Assembly (NCBI GenBank): GCA_026706935.1
Contig: JAPOXV010000004.1
Location: 144,001-208,000, forward strand
From: Gammaproteobacteria bacterium
Lineage (GTDB): Bacteria; Pseudomonadota; Gammaproteobacteria; Pseudomonadales; Azotimanducaceae
Direction of reading: 5' to 3'
DNA: 64,000 nt
Below the pieces are notes generated by a model. That model did not search any database and had not been told where the DNA came from. It worked only from the letters and a program-made list of their open reading frames with translations. The position numbers and the translations under genes are program-made. Below, piece after piece: positions 20,530-32,637 of this stretch; the first letter of the stretch is position 1, and each line of letters starts with the position of its first letter.

Positions 20530-23500
20530 TCAACTCGCGCCGCCCGTTTCAAGCGTCTCGAGTTTCTGCTCCGTTTCGTCTTCCGTCAATCCTTCATGAA
20601 CGCGCTCTTCGATGATCTTTCGTTCCTCGCGTTCCTGCTTCATTTTGCGCTGGTGCGCTAAGCCGGTACCTGCTGGAATTAAGCGACCCACGATCACGTT
20701 TTCCTTTAGACCGCGCAACATGTCTTTGCGGCTGTTGACGGCTGCATCAGTCAGGATCTTGGTGGTTTCTTGGAACGACGCCGCAGAAATGAACGAATCA
20801 GTTGCAAGCGACCCGCGTGTGATTCCGAGTAGAACCCGATCGAATTGCGCGGCTTGCTTACCTTCGTTCGTAAGTTCCTCGTTAGCGCTTAACGCAGCCA
20901 CGTACTCGACGCGTTCGCCTTTCACAAAATCTGAATCGCCTGCTTCAGTGATATCGACCTTGCGGAGCATCTGTCGAATGATGATCTCGATGTGCTTATC
21001 GTTCAGCAGCACACCTTGCGCTTGAAATACCTCTTGGATGTTGTCCACGATATATTCGCGCAAAGCCCCAATGCCGCGATAGCGCAAGATGTCCTTCGGA
21101 TCGAGGACACCATCACAAACGACGTCACCCCGTTGTATCTTCTCACCAGGATACACCTCAATCTGACGCGTTTTCGGGATCAGTTTTTCGTGGGCGTTGC
21201 CTTCCTCATCAGTAATCACCAGTCGGTGCTTGGTCATGGTTTCTGTGCCGAAACTCACGTCTCCGGACGCCTCCGCGAGAATAGCACCGCCTTTGCGCTG
21301 GCGAGCTTCAAAGAGGTCAACGACGCGAGGCAGACCGCCAACGATATCTGTTGACATCCGCACCGCAGTTGTCGGTACCGTCGCAACCGTAGCGCCTTCG
21401 TATACCTCGTCACCGTCTTTTACATCAATGGATGCACCGTCGCTCAGTCGGAACGAGTTAATCAGGTTGGTATCGGTCTTAGCGCGTCCTTTCTTGTAGA
21501 GCTTGAGGGTTGGGCGGAGCTTGCGCAACTTACCCGATTCCTCATCGATAACGTCCGTACGATCAGATTCCGCAATGACGGTAATCGACTCAATTCCCGT
21601 CAGCTCGTCCATCACCCGTTCAACGCTTGAACCTTCGACGATGTCCTCGTAGCAAATGATGCCGTTCTTCTCGCTGATGATCGGGTGGCTGTGAACATCC
21701 CATTCTGCAACCGTTTCACGAACTTCGACGTGTTCTTCTTGCGCAGCCGATGGGGAAAGTCGTGCACCGTACGGTACGCGATATCGTTCACGCTCACGGC
21801 CATGCTCGTCAGCGATAACAATCTCGGCAGACCGCGAAACGACAATCGCTTGACCATCTTCGAGATTTAACAACCGTGCGTCACGTAACCGCACTGTTCC
21901 CGCACTCTTGACGATAACGCGATCATCAACTGACGTTCTTGAAGCTGCACCACCCATATGGAACGTCCGTAAGGTCAGCTGCGTGCCCGGCTCACCGATA
22001 CTCTGAGCGGCAATAACGCCCACTGCCTCACCTTCGTTCACGAGGTGACCGCGCGCTAAGTCACGGCCGTAACAGTTCGCACATACCCCGTAACGCGTCT
22101 CGCACGTGATCGGCGATCGAACCCAGATTTCGTCGATGTTCTCGATATCCTCCTGATGCTCTTCCGTGATCAGCTCGTTAGCCTTTAACAGAACTTTTCC
22201 AGTAACCGGATCTTCGACTGGTTTCGAAGTCACTCGGCCTAGTACCCGTTCGAATACGGAAAGTGAGACGTCCCCTTCCTTCTTGTTGATCAGTGCAGTA
22301 ACGCGTAGACCTTCGGTTGTACCGCAGTCAGACTCGGTGATGACCAAGTCTTGGGAAATATCGACCAACCGTCGCGTCAGGTATCCCGCATTCGCAGTCT
22401 TCAGCGCGGTATCCGACAGTCCCTTGCGGGCGCCGTGCGTAGAGATGAAGTACTCATTGACCGTAAGACCTTCACGGAAATTCGCGATGATCGGCGTCTC
22501 GATGATCGTTCCGTCCGGCCGTGACAAACAACCACGCATACCCGCCACCTGTCGAATCTGCTCCGGTGATCCTCGTGCCGACGAGTCACAATAGATGAAT
22601 ACAGAATTGAAAGAGTGCTGTTCGACTTCATCGCCATTACGGTCTTCAACTGTGACGGTTTCCAAACCGTCCATCATGTCTTTCTTGACTTGTGTCTCGG
22701 CTGCCGTCCACGCGTCGACGATTTTGTTGTATCGCTCGTTTTCCGACACCAACATCGCCATCGCCTGCTGCTCAATAGTCTGAACTTCCTGCATTGATTC
22801 ATCGATGATCTTTGCCTTACTGTCGGGAATGACGAAGTCTTCGATACAAATCGAACAACCAGAAATCGTCGAGTAGTGGAAACCCGTATACATGAGCTGG
22901 TCGGCAAATACCACGGTTTCTTTCAAACCAACTCGTCGATAACAGACGTTAACTAGATTTGAGATTGCGCTACGGTTAAGCACCTGGTTTACCAAGTCGA
23001 AACTCATTGGCGGCGGGAGTAAGTCTCGTAGCAGCGTGCGTCCGACTGTGGTATCGACTGTGTGTGTGAAAGGAGTGCCGTCCGCGTGGTAGTCGTCGAT
23101 ACGCACTTTGATTTTCGCATGAAGATCCACGGCCTTCGACTGATAAGCGCGTTGGACTTCGGCAACGTCGCGGAAGATTGAACCTTCACCTGGTACGTTG
23201 ACCTTCTCCAAGGTCATGTAGTAAAGACCTAAGACGACGTCTTGATTGGGTACGATGATCGGTTCACCGTTCGCTGGCGAGAGGATGTTGTTAGTTGACA
23301 TCATCAACGCGCGACACTCCAACTGAGCTTCAAGTGTCAGCGGGACATGCACGGCCATTTGGTCGCCGTCAAAATCAGCATTGAATGCGACACATACCAA
23401 GGGATGCAATTGAATCGCCTTCCCTTCAATCAGCACCGGTTCAAATGCTTGTACGCTCAAACGATGTAGCGTCGGCGCACGATTCAACAAGACGGGGTGT

Positions 23501-24819
23501 TCACGAATCACATCATCGAGAATGTCCCAGACTTCCGGCGTTTCGTTCTCAACTTGCGTCTTTGCCTGACGAATGGTCATTTCGGCAGGATTCCGCCGCA
23601 TGATCTCGCCGAAAATGAAAGGCTTGAACAGCTCTAATGCCATTTTCTTCGGCAAACCGCATTGATGCAGCTTTAGCGTTGGACCAACAACGATGACTGA
23701 ACGCCCGGAGTAGTCAACGCGTTTGCCGAGCAAGTTTTGTCGGAACCGACCTTGCTTGCCTTGAATCATCGCGGAGAGCGACTTCAGCGGGTTCTTATTT
23801 CGTCCGACAACCGCTCGTCCTCGCCGTCCATTGTCAAGCAGCGCATCTATTGACTCCTGCAGCATTCGCTTTTCGTTGCGCTGGATGATCTCCGGTGCGC
23901 TCTGCTCAATGAGTCGATTCAGTCGATTGTTGCGGTTGATCACACGACGATAAAGGTCGTTCAGATCCGAAGTCGCGAATTGGCCACCTTCAAGCGGAAC
24001 CAACGGTCGCAGTTCCGGTGGCAAGACGGGCAATGTCCGCAGAATCATCCATTGCGGTTTGTTGTTCGTTTTGATGAACGCCTCAATCAACTTAAGGCGT
24101 TTCGTGATCTTTTTGCTCTTGGCTTCGGACCGCGTCGCATCAAGTTCTTCACGGAGTAGCTCCGCTTCGTATTCAAGATCCATATCCTCGAGAATACGTT
24201 CGATCGCGGCTGCTCCCATCTCGACCTCGAGAGCGTCTTCGCCATGCAACTCCTGCGCAGCTTCGAGTTCCTCCTGAGTGAGGACGGTTCCAATCTTGAC
24301 TTCCTCCGGCACATCACTTTCGACCACGATAAAGGAATCGAAATAAAGAACGCGTTCTAAGTGCTTTACGGTGATGTCGAGTAATGTTGCAATGCGCGAA
24401 GGCATCGATTTGAAGAACCAGATATGTGCAACTGGGCACGCTAGCTCGATGTGTCCCATACGTTCGCGACGCACCTTGCTCGTTGTGACTTCAACGCCAC
24501 ACTTCTCACATACAACGCCCTTGTGCTTTTGACGCTTGTACTTGCCGCACAAACACTCGAAATCTTTGATGGGGCCAAAGATCTTTGCACAGAACAAACC
24601 ATCTCGCTCTGGTTTCAGCGTGCGATAGTTGATCGTCTCCGGTTTTTTAACTTCCCCATGCGACCAGCTCCGAATCATCTCGGGAGATGCCAGACTAATC
24701 TGCAGCATGTTGAAGTCATCTTCACTCTGGGGTGAACGTGCAGGAGGCGGCGCAAACATAGAACTAACACGTGGCCGAGAGAATCCTGGCGCCGTTGGAT
24801 TAAAGGTAGTTGTAACCAT
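20530..24819 (-). CDS. rpoC: DNA-directed RNA polymerase subunit beta-prime
   Basis: Beta-prime holds the catalytic magnesium of RNA polymerase. I chose the ATG at 24819 (1429 aa), with AGAGAGGAG 6 nt upstream and located just after the rpoB stop. An in-frame ATG at 24855 lies inside rpoB and has no such site. The N-terminal zinc ribbon is CLCGKYK...CEKCG, the catalytic loop NADFDGDQM lies near residue 480, and the second zinc site is [11 protein letters not shown]. The N-terminus is about 19 residues longer than in E. coli, with a Pro/Ala-rich stretch. Coupled to rpoB, gap 13 bp. Confidence 0.97.
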   Translation of the reverse strand: MVTTTFNPTAPGFSRPRVSSMFAPPPARSPQSEDDFNMLQISLASPEMIRSWSHGEVKKPETINYRTLKPERDGLFCAKIFGPIKDFECLCGKYKRQKHKGVVCEKCGVEVTTSKVRRERMGHIELACPVAHIWFFKSMPSRIATLLDITVKHLERVLYFDSFIVVESDVPEEVKIGTVLTQEELEAAQELHGEDALEVEMGAAAIERILEDMDLEYEAELLREELDATRSEAKSKKITKRLKLIEAFIKTNNKPQWMILRTLPVLPPELRPLVPLEGGQFATSDLNDLYRRVINRNNRLNRLIEQSAPEIIQRNEKRMLQESIDALLDNGRRGRAVVGRNKNPLKSLSAMIQGKQGRFRQNLLGKRVDYSGRSVIVVGPTLKLHQCGLPKKMALELFKPFIFGEIMRRNPAEMTIRQAKTQVENETPEVWDILDDVIREHPVLLNRAPTLHRLSVQAFEPVLIEGKAIQLHPLVCVAFNADFDGDQMAVHVPLTLEAQLECRALMMSTNNILSPANGEPIIVPNQDVVLGLYYMTLEKVNVPGEGSIFRDVAEVQRAYQSKAVDLHAKIKVRIDDYHADGTPFTHTVDTTVGRTLLRDLLPPPMSFDLVNQVLNRSAISNLVNVCYRRVGLKETVVFADQLMYTGFHYSTISGCSICIEDFVIPDSKAKIIDESMQEVQTIEQQAMAMLVSENERYNKIVDAWTAAETQVKKDMMDGLETVTVEDRNGDEVEQHSFNSVFIYCDSSARGSPEQIRQVAGMRGCLSRPDGTIIETPIIANFREGLTVNEYFISTHGARKGLSDTALKTANAGYLTRRLVDISQDLVITESDCGTTEGLRVTALINKKEGDVSLSVFERVLGRVTSKPVEDPVTGKVLLKANELITEEHQEDIENIDEIWVRSPITCETRYGVCANCYGRDLARGHLVNEGEAVGVIAAQSIGEPGTQLTLRTFHMGGAASRTSVDDRVIVKSAGTVRLRDARLLNLEDGQAIVVSRSAEIVIADEHGRERERYRVPYGARLSPSAAQEEHVEVRETVAEWDVHSHPIISEKNGIICYEDIVEGSSVERVMDELTGIESITVIAESDRTDVIDEESGKLRKLRPTLKLYKKGRAKTDTNLINSFRLSDGASIDVKDGDEVYEGATVATVPTTAVRMSTDIVGGLPRVVDLFEARQRKGGAILAEASGDVSFGTETMTKHRLVITDEEGNAHEKLIPKTRQIEVYPGEKIQRGDVVCDGVLDPKDILRYRGIGALREYIVDNIQEVFQAQGVLLNDKHIEIIIRQMLRKVDITEAGDSDFVKGERVEYVAALSANEELTNEGKQAAQFDRVLLGITRGSLATDSFISAASFQETTKILTDAAVNSRKDMLRGLKENVIVGRLIPAGTGLAHQRKMKQEREERKIIEERVHEGLTEDETEQKLETLETGGAS

Positions 24820-24832
24820 GACTTTCTCCTCT

Positions 24833-27800
24833 CTAAACGTCCGTGCCGAAATCAACGTCTAACGCCAGAGACCGGATTTCCTTCCGTATGACGTTGAACG
24901 ATTCTGGGATATTCGGCTTCATACCGTAATTTCCGTTCACAATGTCCTGGTACATCCGACCGCGTCCCTCAACATCGTCCGACTTGACGGTCAACATTTC
25001 CTGTAACGCGTAAGCGGCGCCATAAGCTTCAAGCGCCCACACTTCCATTTCGCCGAAGCGCTGGCCACCAAACTGCGCCTTTCCGCCGAGAGGTTGTTGT
25101 GTGACCATGCTGTATGAACCGGTTGAGCGCGCGTGCATCTTGTCATCAACCAAGTGGTTGAGCTTCAGTAGATACAGGTAACCCAACGTGACCGGGCGAT
25201 CAAACGCTTCGCCCGTTCGGCCATCGTAGAGCGTGGTTTGGCCTGACGTCGGCAATCCTGCCAATTCCAGCATCGCCTTGATATCAAGTTCACGGGCACC
25301 ATCAAAGACGGGTGTCGCAACTGGTATGCCATTGCGCAGATTCCCTGCGAGCTCCATCAGTTCTTTGTCGTTCAAACTGCCCACATCAACCGGTTTATCG
25401 CCGACCGTGTTGTACGCTTTTTCGAGATATTCGCGCACTTCCTTCACCGCTTTGCTCTGGTCGAGCATTCGACCAATTTGCAACCCGATACCTTTCGCAG
25501 CCCATCCGATGTGCGCTTCAAGCAGCTGACCGACGTTCATACGCGAAGGTACACCCAAGGGATTTAGAACGATGTCGACGGGCTCGCCATGCTCATCAAA
25601 CGGCATGTCTTCGACAGGCATGATCACGGAAATCACACCCTTGTTGCCGTGCCTGCCTGCCATCTTATCGCCAGCTTGAATGCGGCGCTTGGTTGCGATA
25701 TAGACGTGGACTTCTTTGAGCACGCTAGGTCGTAGATCGTCCCCGCGCTCAAGTTTCTTTCGTTTGTCTTTAATCTCTCGTTCGTGCTTCAGCTCTAGAT
25801 CGGCTAAATCCGATGAAACGCGATCCAACACTTTGTTGATGTCATCATCGGCCGTGCGGATGCCCAACCAAGCGTCTTGATCAAGATCATTCAAATATGC
25901 GGTTGTGAGCGCGTCACCTTTCTTGAGACCTGGTGCAACCGTTGCCTTCAGGCCTTTCAACATGGTCGCTACACGGTCGAACTTCGCATTCTTGACAATC
26001 TCGAATTCGTCCGCGAGATCCTTCTTGAAACTGCTTAGCTCTTCGTCTCGAATCGCTTTCGCACGATCGTCTTTCTCGACGTCCTCGCGGGTAAATACCT
26101 GAACGTCTACAACCGTACCGCTAACGCCCTTCGGTAGTCGTAGCGACGTGTCCTTTACGTCCGATGCCTTTTCACCGAAAATTGCACGGAGCAGCTTCTC
26201 TTCCGGCGTTAGCTGCGTCTCACCTTTTGGCGTGACCTTGCCGACGAGAATGTCATCACCTTTGACCTCCGCACCAATCGTGACAATGCCATTGCCGTCC
26301 AACTTGGTTAGAGGCGACTCACCAATACCAGGTATGTCCGCAGTGATCTCTTCCGGACCCATCTTTGTTTCACGTGCGGTACAGTCGAATTTCTGAATGT
26401 GAATCGTTGTGAAGAGATCCTCTTCCACGACTCGTTCTGAAACTAGGATAGAGTCTTCGTAGTTGTAGCCGTTCCACGGCATGAACGCGACACGAATGTT
26501 GTGACCCAATGCAAGTTCGCCTAAGTCGACGGCAGGACCATCCGCCAAGATGTCTCCCGCTTTCACCCTGTCGTGCAGCTTCACGGTAGGTTTCTGATTA
26601 ATGCATGTGCTGTTGTTCGAGCGCGTGAACTTCTGCAACGCGTAAATATCAACGTCGTCTTCGATTACGTCTTTGGAACGTGCGGTTGCACGCACCACGA
26701 TACGCGTTCCATCAACCATTTCGACGACGCCGTCACGCTTCGCAATGACACAAACGCCGGAGTCGCGCGCGATTACGCGCTCCATACCAGTACCGACTAA
26801 CGGTGCTTCTGGTTTGACGTTCGGTACCGCTTGTCGTTGTTGGTTCGAACCCATCAAGCCTCGGTTGGCTTCGACGTGCTCGAGGAATGGGATCAGCGCC
26901 GATGTGATCGAAACGATCTGTTTCGGCGACACGTCCATATATTGGATGTTCTCAGGTGCCGTCTGCAGAAATTCACCACGATATCGACAATTCACTCGAA
27001 GTTCAGTTAGCTCGTTGTTGTCGTTCAACAGCGCATTAGCCTGCGCTATGTAGTACTGTTCTTCAGCGATTGACGACAGATAAACGACTCTGTTCGTGAC
27101 CTTGCCGTTGCGAACCTCTCGATACGGCGTTTCGATGAAGCCATATTCGTTGATCTTCGCGTAGGTTGCCAAACTATTGATCAAGCCAATGTTGCCGCCT
27201 TCAGGCGTCTCGATCGGACAAACTCGACCGTAGTGCGTTGGGTGAACGTCACGCACCTCGAATCCCGCGTTTTCCCGATTGAGTCCACCTGGACCGAGCG
27301 CCGAGATCTTACGCTTGTGCGTGACTTCTGACAACGGGTTGTTGTGTTCCATGTACTGCGATAGCTCGTAGGAACCAAAGAACTCGTTAATCGCCGCCGC
27401 GATAGGTTTGGCATTAATCATGTCTTGCGGCATGAGACCATCGGTTTCTGCTATCGCGAGGCGATCGCGTACAACGCGCTGAACTCGCATCAGACCTGAT
27501 CGGAACGCAGTTTCTGCAGTTTCGCCAACCGATCTCACACGACGATTACTGAGGTTGTCGACATCATCCGTTTCACGCTGACCATCACGTGTCTCTACGA
27601 GCTTTCGAAGAACCTGTACCAAGTCCGCGTGGGTCAAGACTCGCGAATTTGGATTGGGTACGTCAATCTCGATTTCATCGATCCCTTGTTCGTGGAGCTC
27701 GTCGATCTCTTCAGTACCGAGAAATCGTCCTTTAGGAAACAGCGCTTTACCGTTCCGATCAAGTAAATCCGCTGACAGGATTAGCCCGTGGTAGTAGTGG

Positions 27801-29251
27801 TCGGCGAACTCGGGCGTCGCGATACGGATGGTTGACACGCCATCTGCGACCAACCGTTCCGCAACCGCCTTGTCAATTTCCGTACCTTTCTTGAAGAGTA
27901 CGCGCCGAGTCTGCGAGTCCTTAATACTCTCGTTAAGTACTTGACCGATCAGACACTCATGATTGCGCCATTCCAGCTGGCGATTGATCTTCATGCGGCC
28001 GACCGGGGAAAGGTCATAACGTTCAGCATTGAAGAACGAGTTCATGAACAGTTGCGTGGCCGATTCCGCGCTAACAGGTTCTCCGGGTCGCATGACGTTG
28101 TAAATCTCAACGAGTGATCGAATGCGACCGTTATTACGCTCATGATCTGGTTCGCGGCGGATCGTATCAGCGATGTACGAACCTTTGTTGAGCTCGTTTA
28201 CATGCAGCGTTTCCAATACGTCAACGCCAGCTTCAATCAAATCATCTATGTCTTTTTCGGTGAGCACATGGTTGCAGTGCAGAAATGCCTCACCCGTCGA
28301 TGCGTCCATGTAGCTCGTCGCAGTGACTTGATCGACGAGGTAGCGACGCGGGACTTCGAGCCGCGTCAACTTTGCATCCAACATGCGTTTAACGTGACGC
28401 TCGGATATCCGGTCTCCTTCGTTCACGAGCACATTGCCACTTGAATCTGTAATCTCGATGCTTGAGGTTTCGCCGAGCAAGCGCTCTGGATAAAGATCGA
28501 GAATGATCTTGCCGTTCTTCTGAATCTTGTACGTATTGACGTCGTAAAAGATGTTCAGTATGTCCTCATCGCTAAATTCCATTGCGCGCAACAAATGCGT
28601 GATGTGGATTTTTTTCTTTCTATCGATGCGAACATAGATCAGCTCAGTCGTTTCGCGCGGCTCCATACCGAACTCAAAATCTACCCAAACACCTCGAGCC
28701 GGTATCACACGCGCCGAATAGAGTTTCCGACCCGATGAGTGCACTTTGCCACCGTCGTCAATAAAGATCACACCTGGGCTTCGGTGGATCTGCGAAACGA
28801 CTACGCGTTCGATTCCGTTAATAACGAACGTACCGGTATCAGTCATTAAAGGAACGTTGCCAAGGTACACGGTCTGCTCAATGACTTTGCGCGGATCCGG
28901 ACTGGTTGGATCCTTGCTGTTGTCCCAAAAAACGAGTTGTAGCGTTACATGTAGGGGCGCGCAGTACGTTACACCCCTTACGACGCACTCCTTTACATCA
29001 AATAGTGGATCTTCAAGTTCGTACCCGACGTAATGCAGCGACGCGGCTTGATTGATCGCATTGATCGGAAAAACCGAATTGAAGGCGGCCTCCAAGCCGA
29101 TATCAACCCGTTCTGATTGCGGTCCGTCGGCTTGTAAGAATTTGCTGTACGACTCCGTTTGGATGGCGAGCAGGTTGGGAAACTCCAACGGTTCTGCTAA
29201 TCGACCGAAGTCCTTACGAATTCGTTTCTTTTCAGTGAAGCTGTAAGGCAT
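24833..29251 (-). CDS. rpoB: DNA-directed RNA polymerase subunit beta, with an extra insertion of about 110 residues
   Basis: Beta forms one pincer of RNA polymerase and the rifampicin pocket. The 1472-aa protein (E. coli 1342) starts [17 protein letters not shown] and ends with the usual [11 protein letters not shown] and [12 protein letters not shown]. Residues about 427-535, between [10 protein letters not shown] and [13 protein letters not shown], are absent from E. coli. They look like two copies of the small module also seen near 307-348 ([20 protein letters not shown]). The proteobacterial insertion between [12 protein letters not shown] and [11 protein letters not shown] is present. 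The rifampicin region has Glu629, Tyr633, Glu635 and Lys648 at E. coli positions 510, 514, 516 and 529. It is 111 bp after rplL. Confidence 0.97.
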   Translation of the reverse strand: MPYSFTEKKRIRKDFGRLAEPLEFPNLLAIQTESYSKFLQADGPQSERVDIGLEAAFNSVFPINAINQAASLHYVGYELEDPLFDVKECVVRGVTYCAPLHVTLQLVFWDNSKDPTSPDPRKVIEQTVYLGNVPLMTDTGTFVINGIERVVVSQIHRSPGVIFIDDGGKVHSSGRKLYSARVIPARGVWVDFEFGMEPRETTELIYVRIDRKKKIHITHLLRAMEFSDEDILNIFYDVNTYKIQKNGKIILDLYPERLLGETSSIEITDSSGNVLVNEGDRISERHVKRMLDAKLTRLEVPRRYLVDQVTATSYMDASTGEAFLHCNHVLTEKDIDDLIEAGVDVLETLHVNELNKGSYIADTIRREPDHERNNGRIRSLVEIYNVMRPGEPVSAESATQLFMNSFFNAERYDLSPVGRMKINRQLEWRNHECLIGQVLNESIKDSQTRRVLFKKGTEIDKAVAERLVADGVSTIRIATPEFADHYYHGLILSADLLDRNGKALFPKGRFLGTEEIDELHEQGIDEIEIDVPNPNSRVLTHADLVQVLRKLVETRDGQRETDDVDNLSNRRVRSVGETAETAFRSGLMRVQRVVRDRLAIAETDGLMPQDMINAKPIAAAINEFFGSYELSQYMEHNNPLSEVTHKRKISALGPGGLNRENAGFEVRDVHPTHYGRVCPIETPEGGNIGLINSLATYAKINEYGFIETPYREVRNGKVTNRVVYLSSIAEEQYYIAQANALLNDNNELTELRVNCRYRGEFLQTAPENIQYMDVSPKQIVSITSALIPFLEHVEANRGLMGSNQQRQAVPNVKPEAPLVGTGMERVIARDSGVCVIAKRDGVVEMVDGTRIVVRATARSKDVIEDDVDIYALQKFTRSNNSTCINQKPTVKLHDRVKAGDILADGPAVDLGELALGHNIRVAFMPWNGYNYEDSILVSERVVEEDLFTTIHIQKFDCTARETKMGPEEITADIPGIGESPLTKLDGNGIVTIGAEVKGDDILVGKVTPKGETQLTPEEKLLRAIFGEKASDVKDTSLRLPKGVSGTVVDVQVFTREDVEKDDRAKAIRDEELSSFKKDLADEFEIVKNAKFDRVATMLKGLKATVAPGLKKGDALTTAYLNDLDQDAWLGIRTADDDINKVLDRVSSDLADLELKHEREIKDKRKKLERGDDLRPSVLKEVHVYIATKRRIQAGDKMAGRHGNKGVISVIMPVEDMPFDEHGEPVDIVLNPLGVPSRMNVGQLLEAHIGWAAKGIGLQIGRMLDQSKAVKEVREYLEKAYNTVGDKPVDVGSLNDKELMELAGNLRNGIPVATPVFDGARELDIKAMLELAGLPTSGQTTLYDGRTGEAFDRPVTLGYLYLLKLNHLVDDKMHARSTGSYSMVTQQPLGGKAQFGGQRFGEMEVWALEAYGAAYALQEMLTVKSDDVEGRGRMYQDIVNGNYGMKPNIPESFNVIRKEIRSLALDVDFGTDV

Positions 29252-29285
29252 TCAACGCTCCGTGTTGACGGCGCGCAATGACGTG

Positions 29286-29303
29286 GCGTGCGCGTACGCA
29301 CGC
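29286..29303 (-). promoter_or_regulatory. GC-rich hairpin in the rplL-rpoB spacer
   Basis: GCGTGCG and CGCACGC pair perfectly around a 4-base loop in the 111-bp spacer. E. coli has an attenuator and an RNase III site in this spacer, so a similar processing or attenuation role is possible. No T-run follows, so it is not a complete terminator. Confidence 0.35.
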
Positions 29304-29362
29304 AACGACAGTCGCGCGTTTGTGGGTATGGATTGAAAAAGCGTGGGAGATTGAGCCGCGGC

Positions 29363-29752
29363 TTACTTGAGCTCGACCGTCGCGCCTTCGGCCTCCAAGG
29401 TAGCTTTCACTTCCTCAGCTTCTTCCTTCGCTACGCCCTCTCGAACGTTAGCAGGAGCCGATTCGACGAGCGCTTTAGCTTCCTTGAGACCAAGACCGGT
29501 AAGCTCGCGAACGGCTTTGATGACCTTAATCTTGTTGTCACCAAAACTCGCAAGCTCGATATCGAAGGTAGATTTCTCTTCTTCGGCTTCAGCGCCACCA
29601 GGATCGCCTGCGCCGGCTGCCGGAGCGGCTACGGCAACTGCTGCGGCGGCTTGTACGCCAAACTTTTCTTCCATCGCTTCGACAAGCTCGACGATCTCCA
29701 TAACAGACTTTTCCGCTATGGCATCAATGATTTCTTCGTTGGAAAGACTCAC
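29363..29752 (-). CDS. rplL: 50S ribosomal protein L7/L12
   Basis: L7/L12 forms the flexible stalk that recruits translational GTPases. The 129-aa protein has an N-terminal dimerisation domain ([20 protein letters not shown]), an Ala/Gly/Pro hinge near residues 36-55, and a C-terminal domain with [20 protein letters not shown] and [11 protein letters not shown]. It lies 38 bp after rplJ. Confidence 0.97.
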   Translation of the reverse strand: MSLSNEEIIDAIAEKSVMEIVELVEAMEEKFGVQAAAAVAVAAPAAGAGDPGGAEAEEEKSTFDIELASFGDNKIKVIKAVRELTGLGLKEAKALVESAPANVREGVAKEEAEEVKATLEAEGATVELK

Positions 29753-29790
29753 TGCTTACTCCAAATGTGATAGGTTGGTGGGATGGGTGA

Positions 29791-30324
29791 TTAGGACTCG
29801 TCCGTAGTTTTCTGGTCCCTGAGCGCGACCAGAGTACGAACTAGCTTTGTGGGAACGGCTTGTAGTGTCTGTGCCAGCTTGGTCACCGGCGCTTTCATAA
29901 CTGATAGAAGCTGCGCGAGCGCTTCTTCCTTGGTCGGCAACGAAGCGACTTTCGCGAGGTCCTCTGCACCGTACAACTCGCCGTTCAGCGATAACGCTTT
30001 AACTTCTAACGCTGGGCACTCACGACCGTAGTCGCGGAAGAGTCGCGCACTCGCGCCAGGATCTTCGTAGCTGAATCCAAGCATCGTTGGACCGCGCAAC
30101 ACGTCGTCAAGGCACGCGTAATCAGTTCCTTCAAACGCGCGTTTGGCCAGCGTATTTCGAATAACTGTTACTTTCACGCCAGAAGCACGCGCTTGTTTTC
30201 GTAGCTCGGTGAGCTCCGCGACCGTCATGCCTCGGTAGTCCGCAACTACGGTAGCCGTCGCAGACTGTGCGACTTCGTGTGCTTCTGTGACAATTGCTTC
30301 TTTACCGGCGAGACTAAGGGGCAT
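29791..30324 (-). CDS. rplJ: 50S ribosomal protein L10
   Basis: L10 anchors the L7/L12 dimers to 23S rRNA and in E. coli represses its own operon. The 177-aa protein opens MPLSLAGKEAIVTEAHEVA and contains VVADYRGMTVAELTELRKQA and VIRNTLAKRAFEGT. It starts 2 bp after rplA, so unlike E. coli there is no long L10 leader of its own here. Confidence 0.96.
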   Translation of the reverse strand: MPLSLAGKEAIVTEAHEVAQSATATVVADYRGMTVAELTELRKQARASGVKVTVIRNTLAKRAFEGTDYACLDDVLRGPTMLGFSYEDPGASARLFRDYGRECPALEVKALSLNGELYGAEDLAKVASLPTKEEALAQLLSVMKAPVTKLAQTLQAVPTKLVRTLVALRDQKTTDES

Positions 30325-30326
30325 CG

Positions 30327-31028
30327 TTAGGCCGCTCCGATACTTGCTTCTTCCACCGCGATACCGGGTCCCATCGTGGTGGAAATCGTGACCTTCTTGA
30401 TGTAGGTCCCTTTTGCTGACGGCGGCTTCGCTTTCCGCAATTCAGCGATCAGAGCTTCAACGTTTTCTCGAAGTTGAGCCTCAGTTTGGCCGACCTGACC
30501 GATCGAACCATGAATGATCCCGGTACGATCAGCCCGATACTGCACCTGTCCAGACTTCGCGTTTTTCACGGCATCCGCTACATCTGGTGTAACCGTTCCG
30601 CTCTTGGGATTCGGCATCAAGCCGCGCGGTCCCAATATCCGACCGAGCGAACCGACGACTCGCATGCAATCAGGAGTTGCGATGACCACATCAAAATCGA
30701 AATCCCCAGCTTTTACTTGTTCAGCTAGATCATCGAGTCCAACAACGTCTGCGCCTGCTTCCTTCGCAGCGTCAGCGTTAGCACCTTGCGCAAAAACCGC
30801 GACGCGGATCTCTTTTCCTGTCCCGTGAGGTAGTACGATCGCGCCCCGTACGTTCTGATCTGCTTGTCGAGGATCAATACCAAGGTTCACGGCGAGATCA
30901 ACCGACTCCTTGAATTTCCCGGTCGGTAATTCGGTGAGAATCTTTATCGCCTCGCCGATCTCATAGGTCTTGCCTGTCTCTACACGTTCTTGCGCTGCGT
31001 GTTTGCGCTTCGTCAAACGTTTACCCAT
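30327..31028 (-). CDS. rplA: 50S ribosomal protein L1
   Basis: L1 forms the mobile stalk at the E site and represses the rplKA operon in E. coli. The 233-aa protein starts [19 protein letters not shown] and has [20 protein letters not shown] and [15 protein letters not shown]. The final region has [13 protein letters not shown]. It shares one base with rplK. Confidence 0.97.
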   Translation of the reverse strand: MGKRLTKRKHAAQERVETGKTYEIGEAIKILTELPTGKFKESVDLAVNLGIDPRQADQNVRGAIVLPHGTGKEIRVAVFAQGANADAAKEAGADVVGLDDLAEQVKAGDFDFDVVIATPDCMRVVGSLGRILGPRGLMPNPKSGTVTPDVADAVKNAKSGQVQYRADRTGIIHGSIGQVGQTEAQLRENVEALIAELRKAKPPSAKGTYIKKVTISTTMGPGIAVEEASIGAA

Positions 31029-31459
31029 CAGATACCTTCTACCTCAATCCCGGCACTACGTGCGGTACCGGCTAGTGTCTTAACCGCAGCATCCATGTCC
31101 GCTGCTGTCAATTCCGCATCCTTTGTTTTTGCAATTTCTTCTAGTTGTGCTCGTGAGACTCTGCCTACCTTCTCCGTATTTGGTGTACCACTGCCTTTGT
31201 CGATATTGGCGGCTCGCTTGATCAAGTACGAAGCTGGTGGCGATTTCGTGATAAACGTGAAGCTTCGGTCCGCAAATATGGTGATCACTGTAGGAATCGG
31301 CACACCGGGTTCCATACCTTGGGTTTGAGCGTTAAAAGCCTTGCAAAATTCCATAATGTTCAGTCCGGCCTGACCCAAGGCGGGACCAACCGGAGGCGCA
31401 GGATTAGCCTGACCGGCTGGCACCTGCATCTTCAGATAAGAGTCGATCTGTTTAGCCAT
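31028..31459 (-). CDS. rplK: 50S ribosomal protein L11
   Basis: L11 lies at the GTPase-associated centre and is needed for RelA activation and thiostrepton binding. The 143-aa protein contains [36 protein letters not shown] and the C-terminal [20 protein letters not shown]. The conserved prolines of the N-terminal domain are intact. It is 53 bp after nusG. Confidence 0.97.
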   Translation of the reverse strand: MAKQIDSYLKMQVPAGQANPAPPVGPALGQAGLNIMEFCKAFNAQTQGMEPGVPIPTVITIFADRSFTFITKSPPASYLIKRAANIDKGSGTPNTEKVGRVSRAQLEEIAKTKDAELTAADMDAAVKTLAGTARSAGIEVEGI

Positions 31460-31512
31460 ATATGGTCAAGCGTTCCAAATAGATGAAGCGATCCGTGCTG
31501 ATAACCCGGTTA

Positions 31513-32229
31513 TCAACCTTTCTCGACTTGGGAAAAATCCAGTTCGACAGGCGTAGACCTGCCAAAAATGGTGACAGCAACCACCAGTTGCTGCTTCTTG
31601 TAGTTAACTTCCTCGACGGTCCCGCTAAATTCGTTGAACGGCCCGTCGATGATGCGGATGAGCTCGCCTGGCTCAAAAACGGTCTTGGGCGTGACCTTCT
31701 CTCCGCCTTGATCGATCCGGTCCAAAATAAGCTGAATTTCAGCTTTCGGGAGCGGCGTGGGCTTGGCAATTGTACCGCCAACGAAGCCTGATATGCGTGT
31801 CGTTTTTGTAACTAACTCCCAAGTCGTCTCATCCATCTCCATGTTGACGAAGATATAACCGGGGTAAAAGCGACGTTCGCTACGTCGTCGCTTGCCACCA
31901 CGGAGTTCTACAACCTCCTCACTCGGCACCAAAATAGCGCCGAATTTGTCGGCTAAATCCGAGTATTTCACACGCTCTTCAAGCGTGGCGGCTGCCCTTT
32001 TCTCCTGACCAGCTTGGGCACTAACAACGTACCACTTCTTGTTAGGATCGTCGAGGACGGCGCGATCGAATAGCGGTTGCTCAATGGTCCGCACTTCGGA
32101 CGTGTCTGCCTCGTGTTCCGTAGGCGACGGTTCTTGATCGGCTGTTTCTGACTCACTAGCAGTGACGTGATCAACCGTTTGACTCACCGTCTCTGTCGCG
32201 TCTCCTGACGTTGTTGGTTCTTTATCCAA
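31513..32229 (-). CDS. nusG: Transcription termination/antitermination factor NusG, probable acidic N-terminal extension
   Basis: NusG binds RNA polymerase through its N-terminal domain and Rho or S10 through its KOW domain. The core begins KKWYVVSAQAGQEKRAA and ends FGRSTPVELDFSQVEKG, both standard. The TTG at 32229 overlaps the secE stop by 8 bp and gives 238 aa against 181 in E. coli; about 60 leading residues are rich in Glu, Asp, Ser and Thr. The start is uncertain: in-frame GTG codons exist further in, one giving a nearly normal length beginning RTIEQPLFDRA. The lack of any other gap after secE favours the long form. Domain identity is certain. Confidence 0.93.
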   Translation of the reverse strand: MDKEPTTSGDATETVSQTVDHVTASESETADQEPSPTEHEADTSEVRTIEQPLFDRAVLDDPNKKWYVVSAQAGQEKRAAATLEERVKYSDLADKFGAILVPSEEVVELRGGKRRRSERRFYPGYIFVNMEMDETTWELVTKTTRISGFVGGTIAKPTPLPKAEIQLILDRIDQGGEKVTPKTVFEPGELIRIIDGPFNEFSGTVEEVNYKKQQLVVAVTIFGRSTPVELDFSQVEKG

Positions 32230-32602
32230 TGGCTTGTTTTACTCCCCACGACAGTGCCGAATCCAATCCCCATAGGATCAACGCTACAACTAAGATCAAT
32301 GCGATAACAATCAATGTCGTCTGAAGCGTGACCTCACGCGTGGGCCAAACCACGCGTCGTATTTCCGCGCGCGATAGGTTCGCTAACTCCCACAATTGCT
32401 TACCTCGTTTCGTAAGGTAAAGTAGATACAACGCTAATAGCGCGAGACCTACCAATACGAGTGCTCGCAGCAGCAGCGACGTTTCACCGAAGTACCAGTT
32501 TCCGATGACGCCGGCGGTGAGCACAGCGAATACACCCAACCACTTGACGCGGTCGAGTAAGTCAAAGCCTTCCGTTCTATCTGTGGTTTTTGTTGTTGCC
32601 AC
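32222..32602 (-). CDS. secE: Protein translocase subunit SecE
   Basis: SecE clamps the two halves of SecY. The 126-aa protein has three predicted membrane segments, as in E. coli: residues about 19-36, 43-63 and 95-118. The conserved amphipathic helix is ELANLSRAEIRRVVWPTRE. It overlaps nusG by 8 bp and lies 35 bp downstream of tRNA-Trp. Confidence 0.96.
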   Translation of the reverse strand: MATTKTTDRTEGFDLLDRVKWLGVFAVLTAGVIGNWYFGETSLLLRALVLVGLALLALYLLYLTKRGKQLWELANLSRAEIRRVVWPTREVTLQTTLIVIALILVVALILWGLDSALSWGVKQAIG

Positions 32603-32637
32603 TTTTTGTCGATCTACGATTTGGTTATGTTGAGAGT

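Noticed and set aside
24820..24855. Upstream ATG for rpoC
   Set aside because: It lies within rpoB and lacks a Shine-Dalgarno; the ATG at 24819 has AGAGAGGAG.
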